Notes: generated from the sequence alone by a model not told the origin. 64,000 nt of DNA from Streptomyces sp. NBC_01775 (GCF_035917675.1 NZ_CP109104.1:2356001-2420000), one strand, 5' to 3'. Positions 49,531-57,494 are shown, counted from the first letter of the stretch. A program made the numbers and translations.

Positions 49531-50418
49531 GTGAGTACGAAGATCGGGGCGCCTTTTCCTGCCTCCCACCGCCCCCGGCGTCCCGTCAGCGCGTCCCGCG
49601 CCCTCCTCGTATGCGCCACGCTCGGCGCACTCGGCGCGCTCGTGACGGGCTGCGCCACCTCCGATCCCTCGCCCAGGGACCCCGGCGACCGGCCCGGCAA
49701 GGTGCGCGCCCCCGACGCGGACACCCCCTTCGACTACCAGCTCGGCGGCGCCTATTCGCCGCCGCGCGGCGTCCGTGCCGTCTCGCGCGACCGGCGTGCG
49801 AAGCCCGCGCCCGGGCTCTACAACGTCTGTTACGTCAACGCTTTCCAGACCCAGCCCGGCAAGGCCATCGGCTGGTGGAAGCGGCACCACTCCGAGCTGC
49901 TCCTCAAGAAGGACGGCGAACTGGTCGTCGACCGGGACTGGGACGAGCCGCTGCTGGACATCTCGACCCCGGCCAGGCGCGAGGCGCTGATGAAGGTCGT
50001 CGGGCCGTGGATCGACGGCTGTGCGAAGGCGGGCTTCGACGCGGTCGAGCCGGACAACCTCGACTCCTACGAGCGCTCCGAAGGCGAGCTGACCACCAAG
50101 GACGCGGTCGCCTTCGCTCAACTGCTGGCCGAGCGCGCCCACGGGCGGCACCTGGCGATCGCCCAGAAGAACACGACGGACCTGCTCCCGCACCACTCCC
50201 GTATCGGCTTCGACTTCGCCGTCGTCGAGGAGTGCGCGCACTACAAGGAGTGCGGGGACTACGCGAAGGCGTACGACGGCAGGCTCTTCGACATCGAGTA
50301 CGTGCGCGAGGACTTCACGGGCGCGTGCCGCCGCTACGGCGACGACCTGTCGGTGACGCTGCGCGACCGCGATGTGCTCCCGGCGGGCGAGCGGGGACAC
50401 GTGGCCAAGCGCTGCTGA
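49531..50418 (+). CDS. Secreted lipoprotein, endo-alpha-1,4-polygalactosaminidase (GH114)
   Basis: 295 residues starting at GTG 49531. A lipoprotein signal is clear: basic start, hydrophobic helix, lipobox LVTGC with Cys near 41. The mature part shows GH114/TM1410 features: FDYQLGGAYSPPRGVRAVSR, GLYNVCYVNAFQTQPG, FDAVEPDNLDSYERSEGELT and VVEECAHYKECGDYAKAYDG. GH114 enzymes cleave alpha-1,4-linked galactosamine polymers. It is anchored outside the cell. The neighbouring IclR-controlled operon appears to degrade an amino-sugar-derived acid, so this enzyme could supply the substrate, though an unrelated cell-wall role is possible. Confidence 0.85.
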   Translation: MSTKIGAPFPASHRPRRPVSASRALLVCATLGALGALVTGCATSDPSPRDPGDRPGKVRAPDADTPFDYQLGGAYSPPRGVRAVSRDRRAKPAPGLYNVCYVNAFQTQPGKAIGWWKRHHSELLLKKDGELVVDRDWDEPLLDISTPARREALMKVVGPWIDGCAKAGFDAVEPDNLDSYERSEGELTTKDAVAFAQLLAERAHGRHLAIAQKNTTDLLPHHSRIGFDFAVVEECAHYKECGDYAKAYDGRLFDIEYVREDFTGACRRYGDDLSVTLRDRDVLPAGERGHVAKRC

Positions 50419-50517
50419 GCGCCCGGCGCAGGGCCGCCCCGCAAACCGGGACGCAGCCCGGACGCAAGCCCGGACACAGCCCCCGCCACAGCCGCGGGTG
50501 CAGCCCGACACGCGCCC

Positions 50518-51264
50518 TCACAGCCGCCGGGAGACCTCCTTCGCCGCCTGGCACACCGCCGGGGCGAAGCCCGGCAGTTGGTCGCGGGTGACGAGGAAGA
50601 CCAGCGAGGACACGGAGACGGCGCCCATCGGGTAGCCCTCCGCGTCCAGCACGGGCGCGGCCAGGGAGCACACGGCCTCGTCCGCTTCCTCGTACTCGGC
50701 GGCGTAGCCGTTCTTGCGCACGAGGTCCAACTCGGCCTGGAGCCGGTCACGGTCGGTGATCGTGTGCGGGGTGCGCGCGGGAAGGCCCGCGCGGTCGAGG
50801 AGGTTCTCGGCCTCCGCCTCGGGCAGATGGGCGAGCAGCACCTTGCCGGCCGCGCTCGCGTGCAGCGGCAGCGGGGCGCCGACCTCGGTGGCGATGCGGT
50901 ACGCGTGGCCGGGGTCGACCTTGTGGGTGTAGGTCGCGTGGTCGCCGCTGAGGACGGCCAGGTGCACGGCCTGGCCGAGCCGCTGCTGGAGGGCGCGCAG
51001 GACGGCGTCGATGCCGACCGTGTCGTCGGAGAAGACCTGGGCGGCCAGCGCGCGCAGTTGGAACCCCACCCCGTAGCGGCCCTCGCCGTCGGCGACCGCG
51101 TACCCCTCCTCGATCAAGGTGGCCAGGATGCGGTGGGTGCTGGCCTTGGACACTCCCGCGTACTCGGCGATCTCCTTCAGGCGGTGCGGGAGTTCGGGGC
51201 GAGCGACCGCCTGGAGCACGCGCAGCGCCTTGGCGACCGAATTCACCGACTTCTCGCGATCCAT
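50518..51264 (-). CDS. IclR-family transcriptional regulator
   Basis: 248 residues from the ATG at 51264, with GGAGGG upstream. The N-terminal winged HTH reads NSVAKALRVLQAVARPELPH, then LKEIAEYAGVSKASTHRILA. The C-terminal effector domain has HASAAGKVLLAHLPEAEAEN and YAAEYEEADEAVCSLAAPVL. IclR proteins bind sugar acids and aromatic acids. It is divergent from, and 135 bp away from, the amidohydrolase gene that heads the catabolic operon, so it most likely controls that operon. The probable ligand is the pathway substrate or a keto-acid intermediate. Confidence 0.92.
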   Translation of the reverse strand: MDREKSVNSVAKALRVLQAVARPELPHRLKEIAEYAGVSKASTHRILATLIEEGYAVADGEGRYGVGFQLRALAAQVFSDDTVGIDAVLRALQQRLGQAVHLAVLSGDHATYTHKVDPGHAYRIATEVGAPLPLHASAAGKVLLAHLPEAEAENLLDRAGLPARTPHTITDRDRLQAELDLVRKNGYAAEYEEADEAVCSLAAPVLDAEGYPMGAVSVSSLVFLVTRDQLPGFAPAVCQAAKEVSRRL

Positions 51265-51399
51265 TGACCCTCCGTACGGCATCCGGTTAGTTTGCCAGCG
51301 ATCCGCTCTCCGGAACGTCAATCTATCCTACGGAACGGTTGGCGCGACTCGGCAGACGCATCGTGCCCTTTTCCCCGCGCCCGCGAAAGGCGGTCGTGC

Positions 51400-52542
51400 A
51401 TGTACGAACTCCTCCTGAGCGGCGGCCTGCTGGCAGATCCGGAGCGCGGCACCCTCCGGGCCGGGGACCTCGCCGTCCACGACGGAAGGATCGCGGCGAC
51501 CGGCGCCCCCGGCTCCCTCACCGCCCGCGAAGTCCTCGACGTCGACGGCCTGTTGGTGGCCCCGGGCCTGATCGACCTGCACACCCACGTCTTCCCCGGC
51601 CGCACCGGGCTCGGGGTGACCGCCGATTCCGTCGGGGTCGAGCAGGGCGTCACCACCGTGGTGGACGCGGGCAGCTGCGGCAGCGACGCGTGGCCGCACT
51701 TCCGCGCCGAGGTGAGCGCACCGGCCCGCACGCGGGTGCTGAACTGGCTGAACGTCTCCCGGCACGGCCTGGTCCACGGGCACAGTGAACTCGCGGGCGG
51801 CGCACGGGACCTCGACACCGCCGCCACCGACGCGCTGTTGCGCGAGGAGCACTCCGCCGTGCGCGGGCTCAAGGTGCGCATGAGCCGCTCCGTGCTCGGT
51901 GACAGCGGGCTCGCCCCGCTGCGCACCGCCAAGGAGCTGGCCGGCGCGCACGGCCTGCCCGTCATGGTGCACGTCGGCAACGAACCGCCGGCCCTCGCCG
52001 AGGTGCTGGACCTGCTCGGCGAGGGGGACGTGGTCACCCACGCCTTCCACGGCAAGCCGGGCGGCCTCTTCGGCGCCGGGCCCGAGCCGCTGCCCCAGGC
52101 CTGGGCGGCACTGGAGCGCGGCGTTCGCCTCGATGTGGGGCACGGCAGCGCCAGCTTCTCCTTCCGCACCGCGCGCCGCGCCCTGGCCGCCGGGATCCGG
52201 CCGTTCACGTGCAGCACCGACCTGCACTGCCGCAACACGGACGGCCCCGTGCACTCGCTGACCGACACCCTCGGCAAGCTGCTCGCGCTCGGCATGCCCC
52301 TCATGGAGGTGCTGGCCTGCGCCACGGTGCGCGCCGCCGAAGTCCTCGGCCTCGCGGGCGAGCTGGGCACCCTGCGCCCCGGCTCGGCCGCCGACCTGAG
52401 CCTCTTGCGGCTGCGCGAGGGCGCTGTGACCTTCACCGACGCGGAGGGCGAGCGCTGCGAGGGCAGCCGCTCGCTGGTCCCGTACGCGGCCGTGCGCGCG
52501 GGCCGTCACCACCCCCCGACCTCCCGGGAGGCGGGGGTATGA
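51400..52542 (+). CDS. Amidohydrolase/deacetylase-family metallohydrolase (EF_0837/AHA_3915 type)
   Basis: 380 residues from the ATG at 51400. The amidohydrolase barrel is visible: LLVAPGLIDLHTHVFPGRTG, with metal-binding H61xH63, GLKVRMSRSV, whose Lys could be carboxylated, VMVHVGNEPP, and TCSTDLHCRNTDGP, with the catalytic Asp. It would remove an acyl or amide group, plausibly an N-acetyl group from an amino-sugar acid. In Enterococcus, Salmonella and Aeromonas a homologue is always found with SFCGS, DUF4310-4312, DgaE and aldolase genes, as here. First gene of the operon; its stop overlaps the next start. Confidence 0.88.
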   Translation: MYELLLSGGLLADPERGTLRAGDLAVHDGRIAATGAPGSLTAREVLDVDGLLVAPGLIDLHTHVFPGRTGLGVTADSVGVEQGVTTVVDAGSCGSDAWPHFRAEVSAPARTRVLNWLNVSRHGLVHGHSELAGGARDLDTAATDALLREEHSAVRGLKVRMSRSVLGDSGLAPLRTAKELAGAHGLPVMVHVGNEPPALAEVLDLLGEGDVVTHAFHGKPGGLFGAGPEPLPQAWAALERGVRLDVGHGSASFSFRTARRALAAGIRPFTCSTDLHCRNTDGPVHSLTDTLGKLLALGMPLMEVLACATVRAAEVLGLAGELGTLRPGSAADLSLLRLREGAVTFTDAEGERCEGSRSLVPYAAVRAGRHHPPTSREAGV

Positions 52543-52991
52543 CCGACCTGACCGGGCGGCTCGCCGCGCTGACCGAGCGGCTGGCCGAGGCCGTCGCCGG
52601 CAGCTCGGCGCCCATGGAGGCCGCCGACCGCACCGAGCTCGCCGAGCTGCTGCCGCTGATCCAGCGGCACGCCGACGAGCAGGGGCTGCGTATGGACGAC
52701 GAGCGGCTGCTGGCCGTCGCCGTGCACGCGCTGGCCTTCGTGCGGCGCGTACGGGACGGCGAACACCTGGAGCCGCTCGGCGCCCAGCTCTACGACGAGG
52801 TCCCGGCGGACCGCCGGGCCGCGGCCCGGCGGCTCGTCGACGCCTACTGCGCACCGCGCGGATTCGCCGCGCACGACAGCGAGGTCCTGCTGTTCGCGCT
52901 GCACTTCGAGGTCGCACACGCACACGCGCACAACAACGGGCCGGCGCGTACCGCACACACAGACACGAGAAGCGAGGGAGCGGAACAATGA
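52539..52991 (+). CDS. PRD-domain protein (EF_0829/AHA_3910 type)
   Basis: 150 residues from the ATG at 52539 (ATGA overlap with the amidohydrolase). It is a stand-alone PTS-regulation-domain-like helical bundle: LTERLAEAVAGSSAPMEAAD, LAVAVHALAFVRRVRDGE and the His-rich end EVLLFALHFEVAHAHAHNNG. PRDs are normally phosphorylated on His by HPr or EIIB and regulate transcription or enzymes. Here there is no DNA-binding domain, as in the Enterococcus homologue. With an HPr paralogue in the same operon it could be a phospho-signalling partner of the transporter. Confidence 0.78.
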   Translation: MTDLTGRLAALTERLAEAVAGSSAPMEAADRTELAELLPLIQRHADEQGLRMDDERLLAVAVHALAFVRRVRDGEHLEPLGAQLYDEVPADRRAAARRLVDAYCAPRGFAAHDSEVLLFALHFEVAHAHAHNNGPARTAHTDTRSEGAEQ

Positions 52992-53353
52992 TCGTGAAGA
53001 TCGTGATCGGGCACCGGCTGGGCAAGGGACAGGCCGTCGCCGACGGCGTACGCGCGGCGGGCGCCGAGCCCGTGCTGATACCCGGTCCCGGCGCCGACAT
53101 GAAGGTCGGCGATGTGATGGCGGCGGAGAACGCGGCGCTCGGCATCTCCTTCTGCGGCAGCGGCGGCGCGGGCGCCGTGACGGCCAAGGCGAAGTACGGC
53201 CACGACATCGAGTTCGGCATGCGCACCCCGCAGGCCGGGGTCACCGCCGTCCAGCAGGGCCGCACCGTCCTCGGCTTCGGCTTCCTCGACACCGAGGAGC
53301 TGGGCTACGCGGTCACCGAGGCGCTGCTGAAGAAGCTGGGAGAGACCGCATGA
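52988..53353 (+). CDS. Glycine-rich SFCGS-family protein
   Basis: 121 residues; ATGA overlap with the PRD gene. It begins MIVKIVIGHRLGKGQAVADG. The hallmark is LGISFCGSGGAGAVTAKAKY, with Cys56 in SFCGSGGAG. A short beta-strand followed directly by a Gly-rich loop with an exposed Cys resembles the phosphorylated-Cys loop of PTS EIIB proteins, an observation rather than a known function. Always found with DUF4310-4312 proteins, so it is a likely soluble component of that membrane system. Confidence 0.9.
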   Translation: MIVKIVIGHRLGKGQAVADGVRAAGAEPVLIPGPGADMKVGDVMAAENAALGISFCGSGGAGAVTAKAKYGHDIEFGMRTPQAGVTAVQQGRTVLGFGFLDTEELGYAVTEALLKKLGETA

Positions 53354-53685
53354 AGCACACCCGGCACGTGCTGCGGCTCAGCGGCTCGGGGCCCAGCCGG
53401 CACAAGGCGTTCGCCGACGCCATGGCCAAGGTGCAGAAGACGGCGGGCGAGAAGACCACCGGCGTGTGCTTCCGCGTCGAACCGGTGGACCTGGAAGTGG
53501 TCGAGGCCGTCGAACACCGGTGGACGGAACGCTTCTTGGGGCTGCTGTTCGCCCGCAGCCGCTCCCGCTTCTCGCTCACCTTGAAGATCGAGGTGCGGGT
53601 GGCGTCGCTGGACCTGGACGCGCTCGAATTCTCCGTGCGCGAGGAGCGGCTCAGCCCGCTCCAGCACGCGCTCCACATGAGGTGA
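53350..53685 (+). CDS. DUF4312-family protein
   Basis: 111 residues; ATGA overlap with the SFCGS gene. The sequence runs HTRHVLRLSGSGPSRHKAFA, then DAMAKVQKTAGEKTTGVCFR, VEPVDLEVVEAVEHRWTERF and LGLLFARSRSRFSLTLKIEV. It is a compact alpha/beta soluble protein with alternating strands at the C-terminus. The family is known only from this gene neighbourhood and has no assigned function. Tight coupling with SFCGS and the two membrane genes suggests a subunit or accessory of one complex. Confidence 0.88.
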   Translation: MKHTRHVLRLSGSGPSRHKAFADAMAKVQKTAGEKTTGVCFRVEPVDLEVVEAVEHRWTERFLGLLFARSRSRFSLTLKIEVRVASLDLDALEFSVREERLSPLQHALHMR

Positions 53686-53692
53686 GGCGGCC

Positions 53693-54484
53693 ATGAACGA
53701 GACCGTCACCATCTTGCTGGAGTCGATCGTCATCGGCGCGCTCATCGGCTTCGGGGCCTCGGCGGGCGTGGCCCGGATGTTCCACGCCCCCAAGGTGCAG
53801 GGCATGGGCGCCTTCCGCACCCTCGGCGAGCTGAACGCCTGCGAGAACGACCCGATCGCACACTTCTCCTTCGGCTTCGGCTTCTTCTTCAACGCCTGGG
53901 CCAGCACGGTCGGCGCGGGCGCGCTGACCGGCGACGTGGACCACCGCATCGTGCCGCACTGGGCGGCGGCGCTGTCGATGGCCAAGAACCGCAACCTGGC
54001 GGAGACGCTCCACAACCCGCGCCGCATGGCCTTCTGCGGCGCCGGGGTCGGCATCGTGCTGATCTCCGTGCTGAACACCACGGCCGCCTCGATCCCGCAC
54101 TCCCTCCAGAAGGTCGCCGCCGACGTCCTGGGCCCCGCCTCCGAGTGGCTGATCAACCCCGTGATGCCGATCATCTTCTGGATGGCGGCCGTCGACGCCG
54201 GACGCCGTACCGGCGGCTGGGGCACGGTGCTGGGTGGCCTCGCGCACGTGGTGATGGGCAACGCCGTGCCGGGCATCGTGCTCGGCATCGTCGTCGGCAA
54301 GGGGCTGGACGACCTGGGCTGGACCCGGCTCACCAGGACGCTCGTGGGGGCCGTCACCGCGCTCTTCGTCGTCAGCGCCTTCCTGCGCGGCGTGGACCTC
54401 CAGCTCCTGGAACAGATGAAGGTCCACGCGCCGCACTGGCTGAGCCAGTTCCACGAGACCACCGGCACCACCCCCACGGACTGA
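53693..54484 (+). CDS. DUF4311 membrane protein
   Basis: 263 residues with several hydrophobic segments: TVTILLESIVIGALIGFGAS, FSFGFGFFFNAWASTVGAGA, VLGPASEWLINPVMPIIFWM and VVMGNAVPGIVLGIVVGKGL. A conserved hydrophilic stretch reads HAPKVQGMGAFRTLGELNAC. It begins 7 bp after the DUF4312 stop. The family is found with DUF4310 as a pair of integral membrane proteins and is thought of as a transport component. No similarity to a named transporter class is obvious by eye. Confidence 0.88.
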   Translation: MNETVTILLESIVIGALIGFGASAGVARMFHAPKVQGMGAFRTLGELNACENDPIAHFSFGFGFFFNAWASTVGAGALTGDVDHRIVPHWAAALSMAKNRNLAETLHNPRRMAFCGAGVGIVLISVLNTTAASIPHSLQKVAADVLGPASEWLINPVMPIIFWMAAVDAGRRTGGWGTVLGGLAHVVMGNAVPGIVLGIVVGKGLDDLGWTRLTRTLVGAVTALFVVSAFLRGVDLQLLEQMKVHAPHWLSQFHETTGTTPTD

Positions 54485-54500
54485 GAGGCGGGGCAGACGC

Positions 54501-55217
54501 ATGACACACGCGGAAACAAACGCCGCGGCAGCGGCTCCCGGCCCCGAACGGGCCTCGAAGACGAAGGTGCCGGGCGAGGGAAGCTTCTGGCTGTCCGAGT
54601 GGGCGTTCCCGGTCTTCGTCGCCACCCTGGCGGCCGGAATCTTCGCCGGAACACACCTCTATTACGTCTACCAGACCGGCGCCTTCAACGAGGTGGCCGT
54701 GGTCGCGCTCCTCAAGGCCGGTATGAACGGCGGCAGTTACGGGGCGGCAGCCGCCTTCGGCGCGGGCTTCCTCTTCGCCCGGATCATCGAGGGTCCGATG
54801 GTCGGCATCCTCGACATCGGCGGCTCCCTCCAGACCGGCGTCGGCATCGGCATCCCCGCGATGCTGCTGGCGGGCGGCGTCACGGCCCCGCTGGAGCACT
54901 TCTGGCTGGCCCTGCCGACCGGCGCCCTGATCGGCTTCGCCATCGGCTGCCTGATCCTGGGCATCCGCCGCGCCACCATCAACTCCCCCGAGAGCACCTC
55001 GACGTTCGGCGCCGACGTGATGATGGGCGCGGGCAACTCCGCGGGCCGCTACCTGGGCCCGCTCGTCATCATCGCCGCCGCCACCGCCTCCATCCCCGTC
55101 GGCCTCGGCTCCATCATCGGCGCGATCCTCTTCTACTGGTGGAAGAAGCCGCTGACCGGCGGCGCCATCCTCGGCGCGATGCTCTTCGGGGTCTTCTTCC
55201 CCATCGCCGGCAAGTGA
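54501..55217 (+). CDS. DUF4310 membrane protein
   Basis: 238 residues: WAFPVFVATLAAGIFAGTHL, GGSYGAAAAFGAGFLFARII, GVGIGIPAMLLAGGVTAPLE, FGADVMMGAGNSAGRYLGPL and a final helical region GGAILGAMLFGVFFPIAGK. It is an integral membrane protein with Gly-rich helices, paired with DUF4311. The two probably form the membrane pathway of a transporter or exchange system. Its stop codon is in an imperfect tandem duplication, and the DgaE-like gene follows after 66 bp. Confidence 0.88.
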   Translation: MTHAETNAAAAAPGPERASKTKVPGEGSFWLSEWAFPVFVATLAAGIFAGTHLYYVYQTGAFNEVAVVALLKAGMNGGSYGAAAAFGAGFLFARIIEGPMVGILDIGGSLQTGVGIGIPAMLLAGGVTAPLEHFWLALPTGALIGFAIGCLILGIRRATINSPESTSTFGADVMMGAGNSAGRYLGPLVIIAAATASIPVGLGSIIGAILFYWWKKPLTGGAILGAMLFGVFFPIAGK

Positions 55218-55248
55218 GCGCCCTCCCCCTCATCGGCAGGTGAGCGCC
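55202..55248. repeat. Imperfect duplication spanning the DUF4310 stop
   Basis: CATCGCCGGCAAGTGAGCGCC plus a C/T-rich tail (from 55202) recurs as CATCGGCAGGTGAGCGCC (55231-55248), with a 3-bp gap. The TGA at 55215-55217 is copied at 55241-55243. Confidence 0.7.
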
Positions 55249-55283
55249 ACCCCCGGGTGCGCACCCCCTTCGCGAAAGGCACC

Positions 55284-56402
55284 ATGAGCACTCTCTACGA
55301 AGAGCTGGGCCTACCCCCGGCCCTCAACGCCAACGGGAAGATGACCGCACTCGGCGGCAGCAGGCTCAGCGACGAGGTCGTGGCCGCCATGGGCGAGGCC
55401 GCGCGCAGCCACGTCGTCATGGACGACCTGCTGCGCGCCGCCGGACACGAACTGGCCGCAGCCGCCGGCACCCAGGACGCCTGCCCCACCACCGGCGCCG
55501 CCGCCGGTATCGCGCTGGCGGTCGCCGCACTGATCGCGGGCGAGGACCTGGCCCGTATCGAACGCCTGCCCGACCCCGGGGACCGGCCGCACGAGGTGAT
55601 CCTGCAAAAGGGCCACGCCGTCCACTTCGGCGCGCCCGTACGGCAGATGATCGCGCTCGGCGGCGGCTCCCCCGTCGAGGTGGGCGCGGCGAACAAGGTG
55701 CGCCGCGAGCACGTCGCCCAGGCGATCGGGGAGCGCACGGCGGCGCTGCTGTACGTCCAGTCGCACCACGCTGTGCACAAGGGCATGCTGCCGCTGGCCG
55801 AGCTGGTGGCCCTCGGCCGCGAGCACGGCATCCCGGTGATCGTGGACGCGGCGGCCGAGGAGGACCTGCGGGCCTGGCCCGCCACCGGCGCCGACCTGGT
55901 GATCTACAGCGGCGGCAAGGCCATCGGCGGCCCCACCTCCGGCATGGTCTGCGGCTCCGCACCGCTGATCGCCGCCTGCCGCGCCCAGTACGCGGGCATC
56001 GGCAGGCCGATGAAGGTCGGCAAGGAGACGGTGCTGGGGCTGGTGCGCGCCGTTCGCCAGCACGCGGCGGCGAGCGGGTCCGCCACCGGGCACGACGGCC
56101 ACCGCGACCGGATGACCCGCCTGGCCGCGCGCCTGGCGGCGCTTCCCGGTGTCACGGCGCGCGTCGTGCGCGACGAGGCGGGGCGCGACATCCACCGCGC
56201 CGAGCTGACCGTCGACCCCGCGGGCGCGGGCCGGGACGCGGCGCGCCTGGCGGCCGAGCTGTCCGCCGGCAGCCCGCCGGTCTTCCTGCGCGACCACCAG
56301 GCGAACACCGGCCGCCTGGCCGTCGATCCCAGGTCCCTGACCCGGGAGGAGGAGGAACTGGTGGTACGGCGCCTGACCGAACTGCTCGGCTCTCCCGCCT
56401 GA
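55284..56402 (+). CDS. DgaE-family PLP-dependent ammonia-lyase
   Basis: 372 residues from the ATG at 55284, with GAAAGG upstream. Fold-type I PLP enzyme of the SelA/DgaE group: LNANGKMTALGGSRLSDEVV, CPTTGAAAGIALAVAALIAG, VIVDAAAEEDLRAWPATGAD and the PLP-Lys motif VIYSGGKAIGGPTSGMVCG (Lys near 212). Characterised DgaE removes ammonia from D-glucosaminate-6-phosphate to give 2-keto-3-deoxy-6-phosphogluconate. The same type of elimination on a related amino-sugar acid is expected, feeding the aldolase encoded two genes on. Confidence 0.9.
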   Translation: MSTLYEELGLPPALNANGKMTALGGSRLSDEVVAAMGEAARSHVVMDDLLRAAGHELAAAAGTQDACPTTGAAAGIALAVAALIAGEDLARIERLPDPGDRPHEVILQKGHAVHFGAPVRQMIALGGGSPVEVGAANKVRREHVAQAIGERTAALLYVQSHHAVHKGMLPLAELVALGREHGIPVIVDAAAEEDLRAWPATGADLVIYSGGKAIGGPTSGMVCGSAPLIAACRAQYAGIGRPMKVGKETVLGLVRAVRQHAAASGSATGHDGHRDRMTRLAARLAALPGVTARVVRDEAGRDIHRAELTVDPAGAGRDAARLAAELSAGSPPVFLRDHQANTGRLAVDPRSLTREEEELVVRRLTELLGSPA

Positions 56403-56470
56403 TCCGCGTACCTCGCACCTGATATCTCGCAGCAACCCCCTTCCGCACCGACGCATTGGAGAACTCGCAC

Positions 56471-56746
56471 GTGGCTACGGTGGAACGACGGCTCAAGGTC
56501 ACCGAGGAGGCGGGGCTGCACGCCCGCCCGGCGGCGGCCTTCGCACAGGCGGCGGCAGGCGTGGCGGCGGAGGTGACCGTCGCTCGCGCCGACGCGGCCT
56601 CCCAGGAGGCGCACGTACCGGCCCGCAGCGTGCTGTCCGTGCTGACGCTCAACATCCGCTACGGCGACGAGATCGTGCTGCGCGCCACCGGGGACGACGC
56701 CGAAAGCGCCCTGGAAGCCCTCGCCCGGATAGCGGCCCCCGCGTGA
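56471..56746 (+). CDS. HPr-family phosphocarrier protein (PTS-like)
   Basis: 91 residues from the GTG at 56471, with GGAG 9 bp upstream; a TTG at 56456 would add five residues. The active-site motif EAGLHARPAA contains His17 and Arg19, and the VPARSVLSVLTLNIRYGDEI segment matches the HPr regulatory-helix region. HPr passes phosphate from enzyme I to EII proteins or PRDs. It has no EI or classical EII gene nearby, so phosphate must come from the cell's general EI. Its place between the ammonia-lyase and aldolase genes, with a PRD protein in the operon, suggests a dedicated phosphorelay. Confidence 0.9.
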   Translation: MATVERRLKVTEEAGLHARPAAAFAQAAAGVAAEVTVARADAASQEAHVPARSVLSVLTLNIRYGDEIVLRATGDDAESALEALARIAAPA

Positions 56747-57468
56747 GCGCCCGCGCCGAGAAGGCCCCGGCGCCGGACCCCGACCTCGGCGGCACCACCG
56801 GCCCTGACAGCACCACCGAGCTCGGCACCACCACCGACCTCGGCAGCACCGCGCACCTGACGCCCGGCGTACGGTCCACGCTCACCCGGCTGGAGGCGGC
56901 GCGGATCGTGCCGACCGTACGGGCCGCCGACGCCGACGCGGCCGACGAGCTGGCCCGGACCCTGCTGGCGGCGGGCATCAGCACCTTCGAGTTCACCGCG
57001 ACCACCCCCGGCTGGGAGGAGCTGGTGGAGACGTGGTCGCACCGGGAGCCGACGGCGACGGTCGGGCTCGGCACCGTCACCTCGCCGGGCACGGCCGAGC
57101 GCGCGCTGGCGGCGGGCGCCGCGTTCCTCGTCAGCCCCTTCCAGGTGCCCGAGGTGCGCCCGGTCGCCGACCGGGCCGGCCGGCTGTTCGTGGAGGGCGG
57201 GCTGACGCCGACCGAGCTGCGGGCCTCGGCCCTGCGCGGGGTCGCCAAACTGTTCCCCGCGCACGTCGGCGGCCTGGCCTATCTGCGGTCGCTGCGCTCG
57301 GTGCTGCCGGGCGCCCGGATCATGGCGACCGGCGGAGTCACGCTGGAGAGCGCGGCGGAGTGGCTGGCGGCGGGCGCGTTCACCGTGAGCGTGGGCAGCG
57401 ACCTGACGGGAGCCGACGACATCCCGGCCGCCGTCGAACGGCTGCGCGAGCAGCTCGCCAGGCGGTAG
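56743..57468 (+). CDS. KDPG/KHG-type aldolase
   Basis: 241 residues; GTG start overlapping the HPr stop. After a low-complexity Thr/Gly-rich N-terminus (~40 residues), the class I aldolase barrel reads LEAARIVPTVRAADADAADE, ISTFEFTATTPGW with Glu83, VGLGTVTSP, and the Schiff-base Lys169 in VAKLFPAHVGG. GARIMATGGVTLESAAEWL follows. It cleaves a 2-keto-3-deoxy sugar acid phosphate to pyruvate plus an aldehyde. It looks like the Eda type rather than the EF_0839-type aldolase usually found in this neighbourhood. End of the operon. Confidence 0.87.
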   Translation: MSARAEKAPAPDPDLGGTTGPDSTTELGTTTDLGSTAHLTPGVRSTLTRLEAARIVPTVRAADADAADELARTLLAAGISTFEFTATTPGWEELVETWSHREPTATVGLGTVTSPGTAERALAAGAAFLVSPFQVPEVRPVADRAGRLFVEGGLTPTELRASALRGVAKLFPAHVGGLAYLRSLRSVLPGARIMATGGVTLESAAEWLAAGAFTVSVGSDLTGADDIPAAVERLREQLARR

Positions 57469-57494
57469 CGGGCGCCCACACCTACCCTGGTGGC

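Noticed and set aside
50419..50517. Short GACGCAGCCCG-type repeats after the GH114 gene as a further stop-spanning duplication
   Set aside because: The ~12-bp units lie downstream of the stop and do not include it, so it was not counted.
56390..56440. Possible duplication (CCTGAT...) around the DgaE-like gene stop
   Set aside because: Only about 12 of 20 positions agree; too weak to include with the other stop-spanning repeats.
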